This document shows, one piece after another, positions 23,130 to 35,127 of a stretch of DNA of 64,000 bases. The notes below the pieces were generated by a model, which worked only from the letters and a program-made list of their open reading frames with translations, ran no database searches and was not told where the DNA came from. Origin of the DNA: Moringa oleifera (Eukaryota > Streptophyta > Magnoliopsida > Brassicales > Moringaceae). Each line of letters opens with the position of its first letter. Within the stretch, counting starts at the first letter, position 1. The stretch covers positions 3,951,001-4,015,000 of the forward strand of contig JAJFZO010000028.1 of NCBI GenBank assembly GCA_021397835.1, read 5' to 3'. Made by a program: the position numbers and the translations under genes.

Positions 23130-25240
23130 GACTACTAACAAATTAATCTAATCTAAGCATTATTTGTCACATCACCACCATCGCCAACTTTATCACCATT
23201 GCCATTGTTAGTTCCATTACTATCATCATCACCAAGTAGGTTGGAAGAAGCATCCTGTGTACGTGAAGGACCTCATTTCCCCCTTAATTGTCTAACAAGC
23301 TTATTAAGAAGGTTTTTTGTCGAGACCATTTTTTTTTTTATTTATTCTCCCTATGATCTCTTATCTTCATCTATTTAAGCATTTCTTCTTTCAAATCTTT
23401 CAATTGATTCTACATCATATCACGATCTCTTTGAAGTTGTTTTTCCATCTCTCTCTTTTTTTTTTCCCCCTTTCAACAGGTTTTCTTTGAAGACATTCTT
23501 CTATCTTTGCATGTTTCATGTCTAATTATTGTTGCATGTCTTTAAAATGAAACATCATCTATTACATCGTAAAGCTGGATGGAGCATGTGATGACTGAGA
23601 ACCAGAGTTAGATGATCCATAATAGACAACCTTAAATCCAAACTCATATACCTTATCCTTCTTATTCTTTCCACTTATAACCTAAAAAGGAGAGCATGAA
23701 ATAATCAATAGATGTTCAAGGCAAGGGCATGCTTTTTTAAATTTTCATAATTAAGCTACATACAATTAACAACTGAAAAAGAAAAAAAACTAAAACTCAT
23801 CAAAGTAAGATAAATAAGTCTTATATAACAACAAAACCACATCATTGGAACAATGAACTAATTAACCAAAGTGTAAATCTATTGGTACAACTTCATGATA
23901 TCCACAAGTTCAACTAAAAATTTTAGATTAAAAGAAACTTCAAAAAAATGACTTATCAACGACATCTTTTTATATATACTTTAAGATACCAAAACAATAA
24001 TTAAACATATCAATACCATCACCCAATTGTATCAAAGCACTCAGAAATCAATTTTCACTGACTTATACTCTAAATAATATGAGTCCTTTCCTTTCATTTG
24101 TAAATCTTGATTCACTGATCAAACTATCCATAAACTAGAACAATAAAATATAGTATCAAAATAATTAAAATCCCAAAACTTAGGCATCCATATTATTTTT
24201 TTATAGCATTTACCATGTTATTTTTCTATTAGAACCATTTAACATATATTATTATGATGACAAATATATTTTATCTTATATACTCAGATACACATGTGTA
24301 GCTCTCTTTGTGGCCCACATGTCGATCTCTTCATTATGGTTTAACTTTTGCAAGTGCTCTAGTGTGGTGAGATCCCTCCTAAGCTAACTAGCCTAACAAG
24401 TAACAAACAGTAAATAAAAATAAAAAGTATAACTATATATATGATAAATACGTGAAACTGATTAATTTAACTGAAACTTACCATTTATCTTCTATGTTGA
24501 AAAATGAAAATGAATACTCCTTGATGCATAACAACTTCACTAACAGCTCGATTATCCTTGTTCCGCTGTAATTCATTAAGAAGCTTGGGTTTATTGTCCA
24601 CTTAGCCTATAATGCATCATGAATTTGAGGGCCATCCATATACTCTTTGTTTCTTTGATCAAATTGATGCAAAACTCGATCGAATAACCTCTGCAAACTT
24701 ATCTCCTATACCTGCCTCTCAGTCACATTTTTTCTATAGTAACATTAAACTCAAATTTTTTAGTTAAGCATGCAAAATAATTATAACTATAAGAACATAA
24801 TATATTACCTATTGAATGACATAAAAATTTACGTCACTTAAAATTCAACCCATCGCAAGTCACATACATTATTCATGACTTCATGCCATCTTATTTATGA
24901 CTAATAGAACTTCCACTTGATAATTCCAAATATGATGGAAACTATCCTAGATGTTGGTAACAACCTGTAGAAAATAATTGAAAACATACAACATAGTAGA
25001 AAAGAGACATGACAAAATAGGTAATTTTTAGATAATTGTAATATAGCAAAAAGTTTAGTTATCATACTCTACGAGCTGAATATATAACCTATCGTCGCCT
25101 ATTGCACATATTGACTTAATCGGTGGTGTATAAATTGCAACATCTTGGGCTGATGGTGTATGCTCAAAAGATGATGGTCGGAGTAGTGGTGTGTTAATTG
25201 AAAGTGATAAAGCTAAACAATGAACATGAAGAACCATTTT
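23130..25240 (-). pseudogene. Decayed Transposase_24-like gene (CACTA/En-Spm associated)
   Basis: Minus-strand frames contain NRAVSEVVMHQGVFIFIFQHRR near 24,490-24,560. This resembles the NRASxxGGSxHTGGSISxxEHRRR segment of plant Transposase_24 (PttA) proteins. LTTLEHLQKLNHNEEIDMW followed by ATKRA near 24,310-24,370 resembles the LTPxExFxKxHxxKxxxxWVDxRA segment. A C-terminal coiled-coil stretch (near 23,400-23,540) and a polar, N/D/G-rich tail (NLLGDDDSNGTNNGNGDKVG, near 23,170-23,240) end at a stop. Segments are separated by AT-rich gaps that could be introns or later insertions. In-frame stops show decay. CACTA termini were not identified. Confidence 0.55.
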
Positions 25241-25243
25241 CCC

Positions 25244-26212
25244 TTACCTCCCCCATTATTGAAAATGTGTTGTTTATTGATTGTTTAGAGTATGACTTTT
25301 TTAAATATCAGTCAATTACGTGATAAAAGTTATACAATTGTTTTTGAACAAGCTAGATGCATTATAAAGGGCATTAAGAATAATGAACCTTTGTAAATAG
25401 AAAAAGTATGTGCAAATGTATACACCATAAATATAAATAAATCACATACACAAAAGGATAAATGTTTCATCATTAGCAATGATGCTTGTAAAACATAGAA
25501 GACAAAATCATGCAAGTATGGACTTGATTTTCTAAAATGTCGAAAGATAACTTAGTTGATGGTATACCAAAGTTGAAATATGAAAAGGATACGGTGTGCG
25601 AGGCTTGTAAAATGGAAAAACAAATCAGATCTTCCTTAAAGCCTAAGAAACATTTACTACCTTTACATTGTTTCAACTATTACACATAGACTTGTTTGGA
25701 CCATTTAGGATACAAAGTCCAAGAGGAAAATATAATACCTTTATAATAGTTGATAATTACTCTAGATTCACACATGTTCTCTTTTTAGGACACAAAAATG
25801 ATGCCTTAGAAATTTTCATTGAATTTTCTAAAAAGTTTTAAAAGTAAAAGGATACATTATATATAATGAGTGTTAGAAATGATCATGGAAAAGAATTTCA
25901 TAGTGATGAGTTTAAGATCAATAGTGATCAACATAGATATGATTACAACATCTTCATCCTTTTAATACTCCAATAGAATGGAGTTAGGGGAAGGAAAAAT
26001 AGCTCATTTCAAGAAATGGCTAAGATAATGATTAAGAAAAATAACTCTTGTAAGTATTGATGGGCAAAAGCAATAAATGCCACTTGCTGTGTCATGAATA
26101 GGATCCTAATTAGCACTAAGATTACGGAAACTCCATATAAGTTATGAAAAAGTAAGATACTAAACATTAATTACTTTAAGGTGGTTAGATGTAAATGTGT
26201 TATGCTAATCCC
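25244..26212 (+). pseudogene. Ty1/copia GAG-pre-integrase and integrase remnant
   Basis: The reading begins at protease-end text (IIENVLFIDCLEYD), then LNISQLRDKSY, and later a zinc-binding pre-integrase segment with DNLVDGIPKLKYEKDTVCEAC followed by KMEKQ. Downstream pieces correspond to HIDLFGP, KYxTFIIVDNYSRFTHV, LGHKNDA, RNDHGKEFHSDEF, TPQQNG (here TPIEWS) and QEMAKIMI...YWAKAINATCCVMNRI. This is the integrase core of the SIRE/Maximus copia lineage. Several stops and frameshifts are present. The homology stops near 26,212, just after the FKVVRCKCVML segment, so RT and RNase H are missing. Confidence 0.85.
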
Positions 26213-27320
26213 ATAGTACGATCAAGTGGTTGACGACTTGATTTTGATGATAGCAAACATATTATATTGGATCAACATGTTTATTAAATGTATAGTGCTT
26301 AAGTAGAAAAGATATTGATAATGAGTTAAGGCTTGCAAGCATTAGACTTAAATGAAGAATAGAGAAGCTAGGTTCTAGATAGGATTAGTTTTGCTCTCAT
26401 AATTTTAATGCCTTGTTTCGCAATAAGATGAATGATCACACACATATGTTATGCATTCTTTTCAAATGATTTTGAACTAAAAGTTTATGTTTACATAATA
26501 AGAATTTTCAAAAATAACTTTGAAATGATTTTTTAAATGACCTAACATTGAAAAAAAAACATTTTTGAATTTGGGATCTTTGAAAAAATGAAAAGGAAAA
26601 GAGTGTAAGGGAACTATAAGGTGACACTATTAGCCTATGGGCGAAACTACAAGGTCTTTGCCTACAGTGTTACTATAAGTTCATTAGTTCAAAATTTCAA
26701 ACTATTTTTAGTACTAGGTATTTTAAGTAGTACAACTAGTTTAAGATAATTTTGGTTTGGGGTTTCAAAAAATGTGTTTTTAAGAGTAATGGCCATATTT
26801 TTTAATTTTGATATGGAAAGGTTTTTAAAACTCAAATTACAACACTTAAGCATGTCCAGTACCATTCATTCATTCTTTATTGCTTTATAAGCCTTTCTAG
26901 CATTCAATTTTGAGCAATCCTTAGCTATAGAACCTTATTATGTCAATTTACCTTTGAAGAGAGTTTTTCCTATAAACTTCTATCATTTCATGAGAATTGG
27001 GTTATAAGATGATGGGGACCGTATTATAAAATCTTAGTTAAGGTATAACCAAGTGGAAGTTAAAGAAAAAGTTAGTGAAGTCCTCAAATGGGTAGCTTAG
27101 AGGTATGAAAGTAGGTTGGGATTGATGAATCACAAAAAAATTATCAAGTTTGTTTTGTCATCCCAACTTCCTTTAACTTCCGCTTTACATATATTATTTA
27201 TGTGTTTTTCATAAGTAAAGAAAGCTTTTAAATTAAAAATCTTGCTAAGTAAAAAACTTTTACATAACCAATTCAACCTCTTCTTGGGTTGCTGTTCTAG
27301 GACCTACAGTTATATCAAAC
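26213..27320 (+). repeat. Probable copia LTR (SIRE/Maximus-like)
   Basis: The segment lies between the copia integrase remnant and a copia gag start. It opens with GTTGACGACTTGATTTTGATGATAGCAAAC split across 26,228-26,256, resembling the TTTTGATGATGACAAAC text near the start of SIRE-type LTRs. It closes near 27,270-27,315 with AATTCAACCTCTTCTTGGGT and a CTAGGACCTACA-like end, the conserved 3' text of such LTRs. Length is about 1.1 kb, plausible for this lineage. A second LTR copy was not found, so exact ends are inferred. Confidence 0.6.
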
Positions 27321-27359
27321 CAAAGTGTTCTTGGTAAATAAAACATAATTGGTTTAGAG

Positions 27360-28690
27360 CTTATGATATGATAACCATGGTAGAACAATAGGAAATTATA
27401 CAGCTAGCCTTCATTTTTTAATGGAAGCGATTATAGCTATTGAAAAGTTAGGATGAAGATTGCAATTGATTTTGTAATTTAGAAAGCTATTGAGAAGGGA
27501 CCTTATATACCTATCAAAATAGTATATGAAAGAGTAGTAGCTAAGGATGAAAGCAAATATAATGATGATGATAAAAGAAAAAAAGATGGCATAATTATTA
27601 TAGTGATTAATATCTACTATTGCTTCCTAGACAAGTGAGAATTTAGTAGATGTTGTGCATGTGAAAATATGCGTGTATTTAGCATATACTTGAGACTCGC
27701 ACAAGAAAATCAACTAAGTTAAAGTATTTAAGATTGGCAGATTAGTGTATAGGTATGAACTCTTTAAGATGAAACTAAAAGAGTCAATTAGTGATATGTT
27801 TGCCAATATCGTGAATGCATTAAAGAATAATAGTTGATCTTATCCTAATGTCAAAATGGTCATAAAGATTCTTAAGTGTCTTCATCATGATTGGGAACCT
27901 AAAATGATGGTGATTCTTAAAGTTAAAGAACTAAACAAGTTGCTTCTTGAAGAACTCACGGGATTTTTCATGACCCATCAGATAATGATCAAAGGCAAAG
28001 AGGAAAAGGATGTAAAAAAGAAGAAAATAAACGTATTGAAGTCTATAACCTATACAGAGAAAGCCTCTACTGATGAAATAACTGATGAAGATGAAGATAT
28101 AATTGTCATCACTAGGAAGTTCAGGAAGTTCTTAAAGAATAAGAAGAATTTCAAGAATGATAGGAAAGATAAAAGAAGAGAAGGCTCAAAGCTTAAAGGA
28201 AAAAGAGAGTTCATCTCATACTATGAATGCAAGAAGTCGGGCCATATTCAAGCAAGATGCTCTTTGTTAAACAAGGGTAAGTTCAAGAAGAAGGGCTTGA
28301 AGATGACATGGGATGGTAGTGATGAGAGCACATCTGATAGAAAAGAAGAGTATAAGTGCCTAACATTTGTGCCTTATGGCATCTTGGAAGAATATGAAGT
28401 AATTGAGTTTATTCTTGAGCTTAAAATGTCATATAAAAAGTTATTAAATGTTTTTAAGGATACATATAAGTTGTTAAAAAATCAATCTCATAAATTAAAA
28501 TCATTAAAAATGGCATGCTACTCTTAATAGTGATTACAATAAATTGAATAAAGAAAAAGATGACATAGCATTAAAAGTAGATAAGAATAAAGACAAAGTA
28601 GAAGAAAGTAGTAAACTTGAAAAAGAAAATGCTAAGTTAAAGAAAGATGTAGATAATCTTAGGTTACTTCTTGAGAAATTCACTAAAGGC
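27360..28690 (+). pseudogene. Ty1/copia gag remnant (SIRE/Maximus-like)
   Basis: Recognisable gag text starts near 27,400 (FLMEAIIAIE..., GPYIPIKIVYE) and includes the helix KYLRLADxxVYRYELFKMKLKESISDMFANI before a longer open frame at 27,856-28,527 (223 codons). That frame carries MVIKILKCLHHDWEPKM, ELNKLLLEELTGFFMTHQIM, a lysine-rich linker, EDEDIIVITRKFRKFLKNKK and a zinc-knuckle remnant. The knuckle reads YYECKKSGHIQARC, so the first cysteine of CX2CX4HX4C is replaced by tyrosine. A WDGSDEST segment and a coiled-coil tail reach about 28,690. It is dead, with upstream frameshifts and no start-to-stop continuity. Confidence 0.85.
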
Positions 28691-28789
28691 TAGAAAGCCT
28701 TAAACATGCTAATAAGAAGTCAAAAATGCACTTTTGACAAGAGTGACCTTAGCTATAGGCCATCTATTTTTAAAAGTATTATATAAATT

Positions 28790-29180
28790 ATTTTGTTAAA
28801 GTTTCACCATAATAACCATCTAGATGCACTTGTTGTAGTAAAGTAGGACATCTTACATTTGGATGGAGGTTAAAATTAACACAAAATTGATTTGGGTTCT
28901 TAAAGACACTTTGATAACCTACAATCACCCATAAAAAAACGTATACCAAGTGACACGTTATGTTGTAGGTACAAGAAAAAATCAAGAAGAAGTAATTCCT
29001 TAATGGGAGATGCTTCCAAGTTCTCCACTATTCCTTGAAAGAAAAAAGGATATGTGACTTTTGGAGACAATACCAAAGGAAAAATAGTTAGAATTGGCAA
29101 TGTAGCAACCCTTCTTCCACTATCATTGAGAATGTTTTACTTGTTAATGGATTGAAACTTGATTTGCTTTAGTGTTAGTT
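28790..29180 (+). pseudogene. Ty1/copia protease region remnant, truncated
   Basis: CTCCSKVGHLTFGWR near 28,825-28,870 is the second zinc-knuckle-like segment seen before copia proteases. At 28,985-29,175 the frame reads SNSLMGDASKFSTIP, stop, KKKGYVTFGDNTKGKIVRIGNV and then PSSTIIENVLLVNGLKLDLL. These match the CSRHMTGDxSKFxxL...GYVTFGDNxKGKIxGIG segment and the start of the pre-integrase. The catalytic DSG triad region is lost. Homology stops near 29,180, where unrelated repeat sequence begins. Confidence 0.8.
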
Positions 29181-29199
29181 GTCATAATAATTTTTGAAA

Positions 29200-29530
29200 A
29201 ATCTCGGGATAAGAAAAAATCATGGGAGAGAGAAAAATCCTTTTTGATGAAAAATATATTTTTGGAAAATATAAAAAGAATGAAGTTGTCACTAATATAT
29301 ATATATATATATATATAAAGTGTGATTAGCTACCTAAAATGATTTGTCTTGAAAAAAAATCCTTCTAAAAATTAATTTAAAGTTTTACAAAAAGTTAAAT
29401 CAAGTTGGTTTACGAAAATAGAATTTAAGTGCAGGAGTCAATTACGTATGAGGAAGGATTAGCATGCCTATAATACCCATTGAATTAGTACCTAACTAAA
29501 CACGAATTATCCTTAATTTTGACATATTTG
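29200..29530. repeat. Dispersed LTR-like repeat (GAAGGATTAGCA family), copy A
   Basis: It contains GAGTCAATTACGTATGAGGAAGGATTAGCATGCC, split over 29,435-29,470, closely related to the GAGAGTTATTTACACATTGGGAAGGATTAGCACCTC segments at 40,150-40,190 and 40,645-40,680. The text resembles a conserved segment of some plant LTR retrotransposons (GAGTyGGTTACGyryGAGGAAGGATTAGCACCC). An (AT)n run lies at about 29,296-29,319. Confidence 0.6.
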
Positions 29531-29832
29531 GCATTTGAAATTAATCTCTTTGTTATTGAATTAAATCAATTTTTAAAAATATTTTTTTTCCTTTTATTGA
29601 TAATCTCATTAAAGAATTCTTACAACCAAAATTATTTTTAAAAAATTACTTGTCTTAGAGATTTTTGGTTCGATATAGCACCAAACACTAAATTTCTCAT
29701 TGTAGGAATTTATTTACATAAAAATAAATAATATTTATGATAAATAATAAAGAATCAATGAAATAAACATAAAAAGTGAAGATTAATATTTAAATAAATA
29801 GCATATCAAAAATAACATTAGTATAAATAATA

Positions 29833-30337
29833 GGGTAAAGGTTGTGTAAAACTTTAATGTTTACCTTATATTACTAATCAAACTCTCATGTTTAAAAAGT
29901 GACAAATCAAATATTTATCTATCAAATTGATATTACATTAAACTTTAACATAAATGGCTATAAAAAATTAAAATTATTTTCATTGTTGAAATGCATCAAA
30001 AATAATTTCATTGAATTCTTTATTCCATTTCAGGTCCATCCCTTAAATATGAACAATATTAGATGTAATATCTATTTTTGGTAAATTTTTTAAAATTTTA
30101 ACAATATAAATTTAAAAATTATATTTTTAAAAATAAAAAAATTTTAAAATTTGTTGTGATGACAATTTGAATATTTATTTATATACTTAAAAAATTTTAA
30201 GTCAATATTTGTTGTATAAGATTCTCAATTTAAATATGCTAATTTTTAAGTTTTATTAATAATAATTTTTCATTTTTTAAACATGAGTGTTTAATTGATA
30301 ACATGGATAAATATCAGGTTTTGTATAATATTAACCC
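29833..30337. mobile_element. Palindromic MULE-like element, copy 4
   Basis: The element starts GGGTAAAGGTTG and ends ATATTAACCC. The two arms match as inverted repeats over roughly 200 bp each (ATATTACTAATCAAACTCTC on the left against GATAACATGG...GTGTTTAATT on the right). It is flanked on both sides by the perfect 9-bp repeat TAAATAATA (29,824-29,832 and 30,338-30,346). This is the cleanest evidence that the family duplicates 9 bp on insertion, as Mutator-like elements do. It encodes no protein. Confidence 0.88.
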
Positions 30338-30346
30338 TAAATAATA

Positions 30347-31480
30347 AAATACTGTAACATAAAATCAAATAATGTGAAGATCAATAATTAAACAAATAAC
30401 GTATTAAAAACAACAATAAAATACTAATGGCAACATAAAAATAAGCATAACAATTTAGCATGAATATGACATATGTCTCTTTTTATTAATAAAAAAATAT
30501 TTTTTTACAACTTAAAATTATATTTAGACTCATTAATGTAGGATTTAAACATAAATTGATTGTTTAGGTGCTATGTTTTTAGAACATGTAACCCTTCAAT
30601 TTAACTTGAAATCTCTAAACTAGAGACCTTAAACTAGAGACCTAAAACCAAATAGACCATATTTCTAGCATCATAAAAAACTGAATACATGATTTCTACT
30701 AACTGTGTCTAACACAATTGAGTATAAAACAAGTTCACGAGAAAAATGAATGAGGGAATCAAATCATGAGAGTAATATTTTAGTTTTTGTTTATCTATTT
30801 ATCTTTTTTTTCTCTTTAATACCTTAACAACTTATGTTAATCATGAAGTTAAAGAACTAATTGAACCTTAACTAAAAACTTTGTTCTAAGAAAACTCATG
30901 TTGGAAATTTATTTAATGGTGTGAATAAGATGGCCACCAACCACAAAAAAATAGCATCCTATATCTTATTCTCATTAAAATGAAAAATAAATTTTAATAT
31001 ACGTCATAGGGAATGTTTGGTGTTTATTGGTCAAAAGAGATGATTAAAATCTAGAACTAAATACAAGGAAAGAAAAGAACAATCCATATATTTCTTCCCT
31101 TTTTGGTCAAAGGAAAAAAAAAACAAAATCTTAAAAACCACCGTTGGGCAAATAAGATCACAATGTCACCAATAATCATTATGCAACCAAAGAAATGTCT
31201 ACCTAACTCAAATATTTCTATTCAATTCAAATTTCAATTTTAGGTGTATTCTAACTAAATTTTTTTTCCTTAATTTTGATCTTTTTCAATTTTTACTTTC
31301 CTTCATAGTATCACAAACGAATACAGACATCAAAGAATATTCATATGTTAGTTAGTCAGAATAATGCACAAGAAAGACAAGTTATGATTATTGAAGCATT
31401 TATGAACACATGCAGTAACATCAAACACATAATTATCATAAATGATGTGTGCCTAGATGCATATTTTACTGTAGATAACA
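30347..31480. other. AT-rich spacer, probable decayed LTR of the minus-strand copia element
   Basis: No coding frame is supported. A tandem TAAACTAGAGACCT word occurs twice at about 30,616-30,643. The region lies next to the RNase H end of the minus-strand copia element, so it is where its 3' LTR should be, but LTR ends could not be defined. Confidence 0.4.
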
Positions 31481-31489
31481 CTCACGTGA

Positions 31490-32110
31490 TGTAAAGTCCT
31501 AAAACCTTTCTCAAAGATTCAAACCTAGGAGTATTAAGGACTTTAGTGAAGATATTAATTAGTTGCTTCTCTTTTACAACATACTTTAAGACAATAGTTT
31601 TATTTTTAACTAGTTCTATTATGAAGTCGTGTCTTTTATCAATATGTTTAATTCTAGAGTGTTATACTATATTTTTAGACATGTTAATTACACTAGTATT
31701 ATCTTAGTATACTAGTAAAGTATCATCTACAATACCATAATCCTCAAGCATTTACTTCAGTTGTAGAAGTTGAGCATAATAACTTCCAATAGCTATATAC
31801 TCTGCCTCATAGTATATAAGGAGCTGTAGTTTTGTATCTTACTATACTAAGATATCATGTTGTCACCTTAGTAAAAACACCTACCAAAAGTGCTCTTCTT
31901 ATCATCATTATTTTCTATCTAGTCAACATCACTAAAACCTACAAGATTTGAAGTTGAATCCTTAGAGTACCAAATTCCAACATCAATAGTACCATTTACA
32001 TACCTAATGATCATTTTCACAACCTTAAGGTGTGACTCATTAGCTTTATATCTTGAACATGCACTCACATAAAAACATATACATGGTTTACTAGCGATCA
32101 AGTAAAGATG
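31490..32110 (-). pseudogene. Ty1/copia RNase H region remnant
   Basis: A 60-codon open frame at 31,919-32,101 reads MIASKPCICFYVSACSRYKA, NESHLKVVKMIIRYVNGTID and VGIWYSKDSTSNLVGFSDVD. This is the copia segment ASRPDIMFSVCLCARYQ...ESHLKAVKRIxRYLKGTxDLGLWY...LxGYSDADWAG at the start of RNase H. Further downstream on the minus strand are pieces equivalent to the catalytic-region end, with stops. It is non-functional. Confidence 0.85.
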
Positions 32111-32960
32111 ACTACCTCATTCTTCTATACATAATAGGGTTAACTACTTTTCACTTTCATCTTTTCATAGTTTCACCCTTATGCCCATAGGAATTCTCAT
32201 GTGTTTAGTACTTTTGAAACCAAACTTTCTTACTTGATTCCTAGCATACTTACTTTAGGATACAAAGATCTAGTAATCAAATTGCTTAACTTACTCTCCA
32301 AGAAGTACTTTAGTAAACCAACCATGCTCATTTCAAACCCATTTTTCATTTGATTAACAAATTAAAAAAATTTATGACAAGAGGTGGAGCCAAACACTAT
32401 ATCATCAACATAAATTCGAGCAACAATAATATCGGTGTTATAAAAAGAGTTCTCTAACTGTCCTTCTTTTATAGCCCTTTCTAATAAAAAATTTGTCGAT
32501 CTCTCATACCAAGCTCTAAGAGTTTGTTTTTACTCATGCAGTGCTTTATCCAGTTTAAGCACATGATCAGGGTATTGAAAATTTTCAAACCTTTTAGGTT
32601 GTTAAACATATACTTCTTCACTAAGAATTTCATTTGAAAACTTAATAACTGTTTGATATGGTTTAAACCCTATTAAACATATAATGCTTAGCAAAAGTCT
32701 ATTGGATTCTATTCTAACAACAAAGGCAAATGCTTCATCAAAGTCAATCCTTTATACTAGGTGTATTCTTATGCTACTAGTCTTGTTTCACTCCGAGTTC
32801 TGTTACAAAATCATCAGTTTTGTTCTCAAATATTCATTTGATTCCAACGATATTACTATCCTTTAGCTTAAGCATAAGATAATCAACACTTTGTTTTTAT
32901 CAAATGGTTTTAATTCTTCTTGCATGGCTTGAATTCAATATTCATCTAGTAAAGCTTCCT
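32110..32960 (-). pseudogene. Ty1/copia reverse transcriptase remnant
   Basis: The catalytic segment IIVARIYVDDIVFGST is readable on the minus strand at about 32,385-32,430 and preserves the YVDD motif. Upstream pieces include AWYERSTNFLLERAI (equivalent to AWYExLSxFLLExGF), KLDKALHE, and FDEAFAFVVRIES (equivalent to YxETFAPVARLES). Downstream is a GLLKYFLESKL segment (equivalent to GELxYFLGLQI). Stops and frameshifts occur throughout. Confidence 0.85.
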
Positions 32961-33129
32961 TAACATGTTTAGGTTCAAACACAGACATAACCATATCTCT
33001 GTAATTTGGTCTATTTGTATTCCCTGTTTGCCTTCCATCATGCAATTCCCCAATGACCTTAGTGATAGGATGATTTTTCTTGATTTTTGGAAGATGGTTC
33101 ACATTTGATAGGATCACTAATCTTAAAAC

Positions 33130-33560
33130 TGTGAAGGTTTGAGATGACATGGCAAATTTAGCTGCTTTTGGTGTTATAACCTTAGTAACTCTAGTATCAT
33201 TTCTCCTATTTTCATTTACGGAGTTATTTCTAGTAGATTCTTTAGCAAGCCTACCTAAATTATTGTCAAGAGAAAGATTTATAAGTTTTTTGATATCATC
33301 AACAATAATATTTACAAATTCTATGGCAGTCTTAATTCTCGAGTTATATGCACGATAAACCTTACTATTAGTAAAGTATCTAAGAAATATTCCACAATCA
33401 TTCTTTGAATCAAATTTACCAATTATATTTTTTTACCTGTGTAGGTCCCATTAAGTCCATGTGTAATAGCTCAAGTATTAGTGTCGCACCAATCTAGTGC
33501 AACCTCTTGCATGACACTCTAATTTGTTTTTCAATTTGGAATAAGCCACAAATTCTTATC
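33130..33560 (-). pseudogene. Ty1/copia integrase remnant with internal deletion
   Basis: On the minus strand, LELLHMDLMGPTQV (near 33,440-33,475) marks the start of the integrase catalytic core. It is followed almost at once by KFDSKNDCGIFLRYF, then TNSKVYRAYNSRIKT and FVNIIVDD (33,280-33,420), which belong after the core. The D-D-E core of about 230 residues, from the VDDFSR strand onward, is missing. The joined text is separated by only a few codons near 33,425-33,440. Confidence 0.8.
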
Positions 33561-33639
33561 TTTTTGTTCCTTAGCTTAGAGATACTCCATTAATAGTACC
33601 TATACTCATAATTTTAATCAGTGTTATAATTCAAATAAC

Positions 33640-33990
33640 CTAATTACTACTGCCATAATTCAATTTCATCAGAAGTAGTTTTGTGATAGGTATATGCATG
33701 TGAAAGTAACTAACAATTATTAAATGATCTGAAGCCTTCATGACACAATTTTCAGATTTATTAAACACTCGACATTCATCCTTGAAGAATTTAACTTCTA
33801 GATCCTGATCACACAACTGATTGTTGTTGATTAAGTTTGTTATTAATCCTTTAATATGTATTGCTTTCTTTAACTTGGACAGCTCGATTACATCCAAAGT
33901 TTCAACATCAATAATGTCACCCTTTGTACCATCATTGAAGGTGATATACCTATCTTTGCTTTCTTTGTAGTTTCTCAGAAACTTCTCCAA
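33640..33990 (-). pseudogene. Ty1/copia protease end / GAG-pre-integrase remnant
   Basis: An open frame of 116 codons reads NYKESKDRYITFNDGTKGDI, KKAIHIKGLITNLI (equivalent to LxDVLYIxGLKANLLSISQ) and NNQLCDQDLEVKFFKDEC followed by RVFNKSENCVM. These match the copia segment after the protease (xGNVTFGDGSKGxVxGKG... VLYVEGLKANLLSISQxCDxx). The protease DSG residues lie further upstream and are not readable. Confidence 0.8.
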
Positions 33991-34899
33991 TCATGTACTT
34001 GAAATAACTAGTATCAAAGCACTAATTAATAGCTCCTGCATTCACACTTGCTACATTGCATCTAAAATGGATTTTTTTAAATCTAGATTTTACTGGTACT
34101 GGATGAGTTAATTCTTCGTATTCTTCTAGCAATAAAGTTACCTCTTTTAAGAAAATTTATTAGTTTATAGTAGTTTGGTGAGATATATCCAATTTTATTA
34201 CAAAAATGGAAAATTAAGACAAGCCTTTTGTTTCTAATTCCTAACTCTTGAGAAATTTACCAAATTTGTAAAAAGGCATAGATAAACCTAGAATTCCAAG
34301 GAGCATTAAGATGCTTCTTAGGAACAAAGTTCATATTATCCTAGATATCATATAAGTAGTGTTAGAGGACTTACCTTATATGGAGAATAAAGTAGATTTA
34401 TTAACTTCTTTGATAAACACAATGTTTGAACTAGATGTGCCACCATTATAGCTAAGACATAATGATTTTCATTGCTTTTGCCAGTGACAAAATGTTGATC
34501 TAAAGTTCATCATCTTTAAAGATTTTTTAGTGTTTTTTACTTGAGCTTGAAGTACTTAAAGTCTGTTTCATTATTCAGTAGTCAAGGTTTCAAACATGAT
34601 TATAACCTCTTTCAAAACTTATTTTTTATTTTCAAGTTCCTAAACTTTTTTTTGGTAAGGATTTGTTCTGCTCACATATATGTGCTAATTTACTATTCAA
34701 AGTAGATATTTTTTCTTGATATCCTTCATATTCAAGTCTTTACCAATATTATTGGAATCAAAGTGAGACTGATAGGTAGTTTCATTAATTAACAATGGCA
34801 CAATGTTAAGTGTTACAACCATAGATACAACATTGGTTCCTTCAAATTTATGATCAACCACTACCAGGGTCACATAATCTTTAATAAGATCACTGTCTT

Positions 34900-35127
34900 T
34901 TAAGCCATCAGAGTTCTCACCTCAATAATAGTTAAGGAGTTCCTTTTTCTCCATTTAACTTGAATATATCCACAGCTGTCACATTTATGGCATTGTATCC
35001 TTTTGCTTTTCTTTTTACTTGAGATGTTTGTAGCAATAAATCCAGGATACTTCCTTGATTTAAAATTCTCACTTTTACCCTTCTTGTTGACCTTCATGAG
35101 TATTTTGTTGATCTTTTTCGTTACCAA
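34900..35127 (-). pseudogene. Ty1/copia gag zinc-knuckle remnant
   Basis: The frame includes CHKCDSCGYIQVKW, corresponding to C-X2-C-X4-H-X4-C of copia gag (CxECxGxGHIQAEC). The histidine has become tyrosine and the last cysteine tryptophan. A lysine-rich approach (SSKKKSKRIQ) is typical. Zinc binding would be lost. A plus-strand frame of similar length over 35,003-35,329 is a shadow. Confidence 0.8.
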
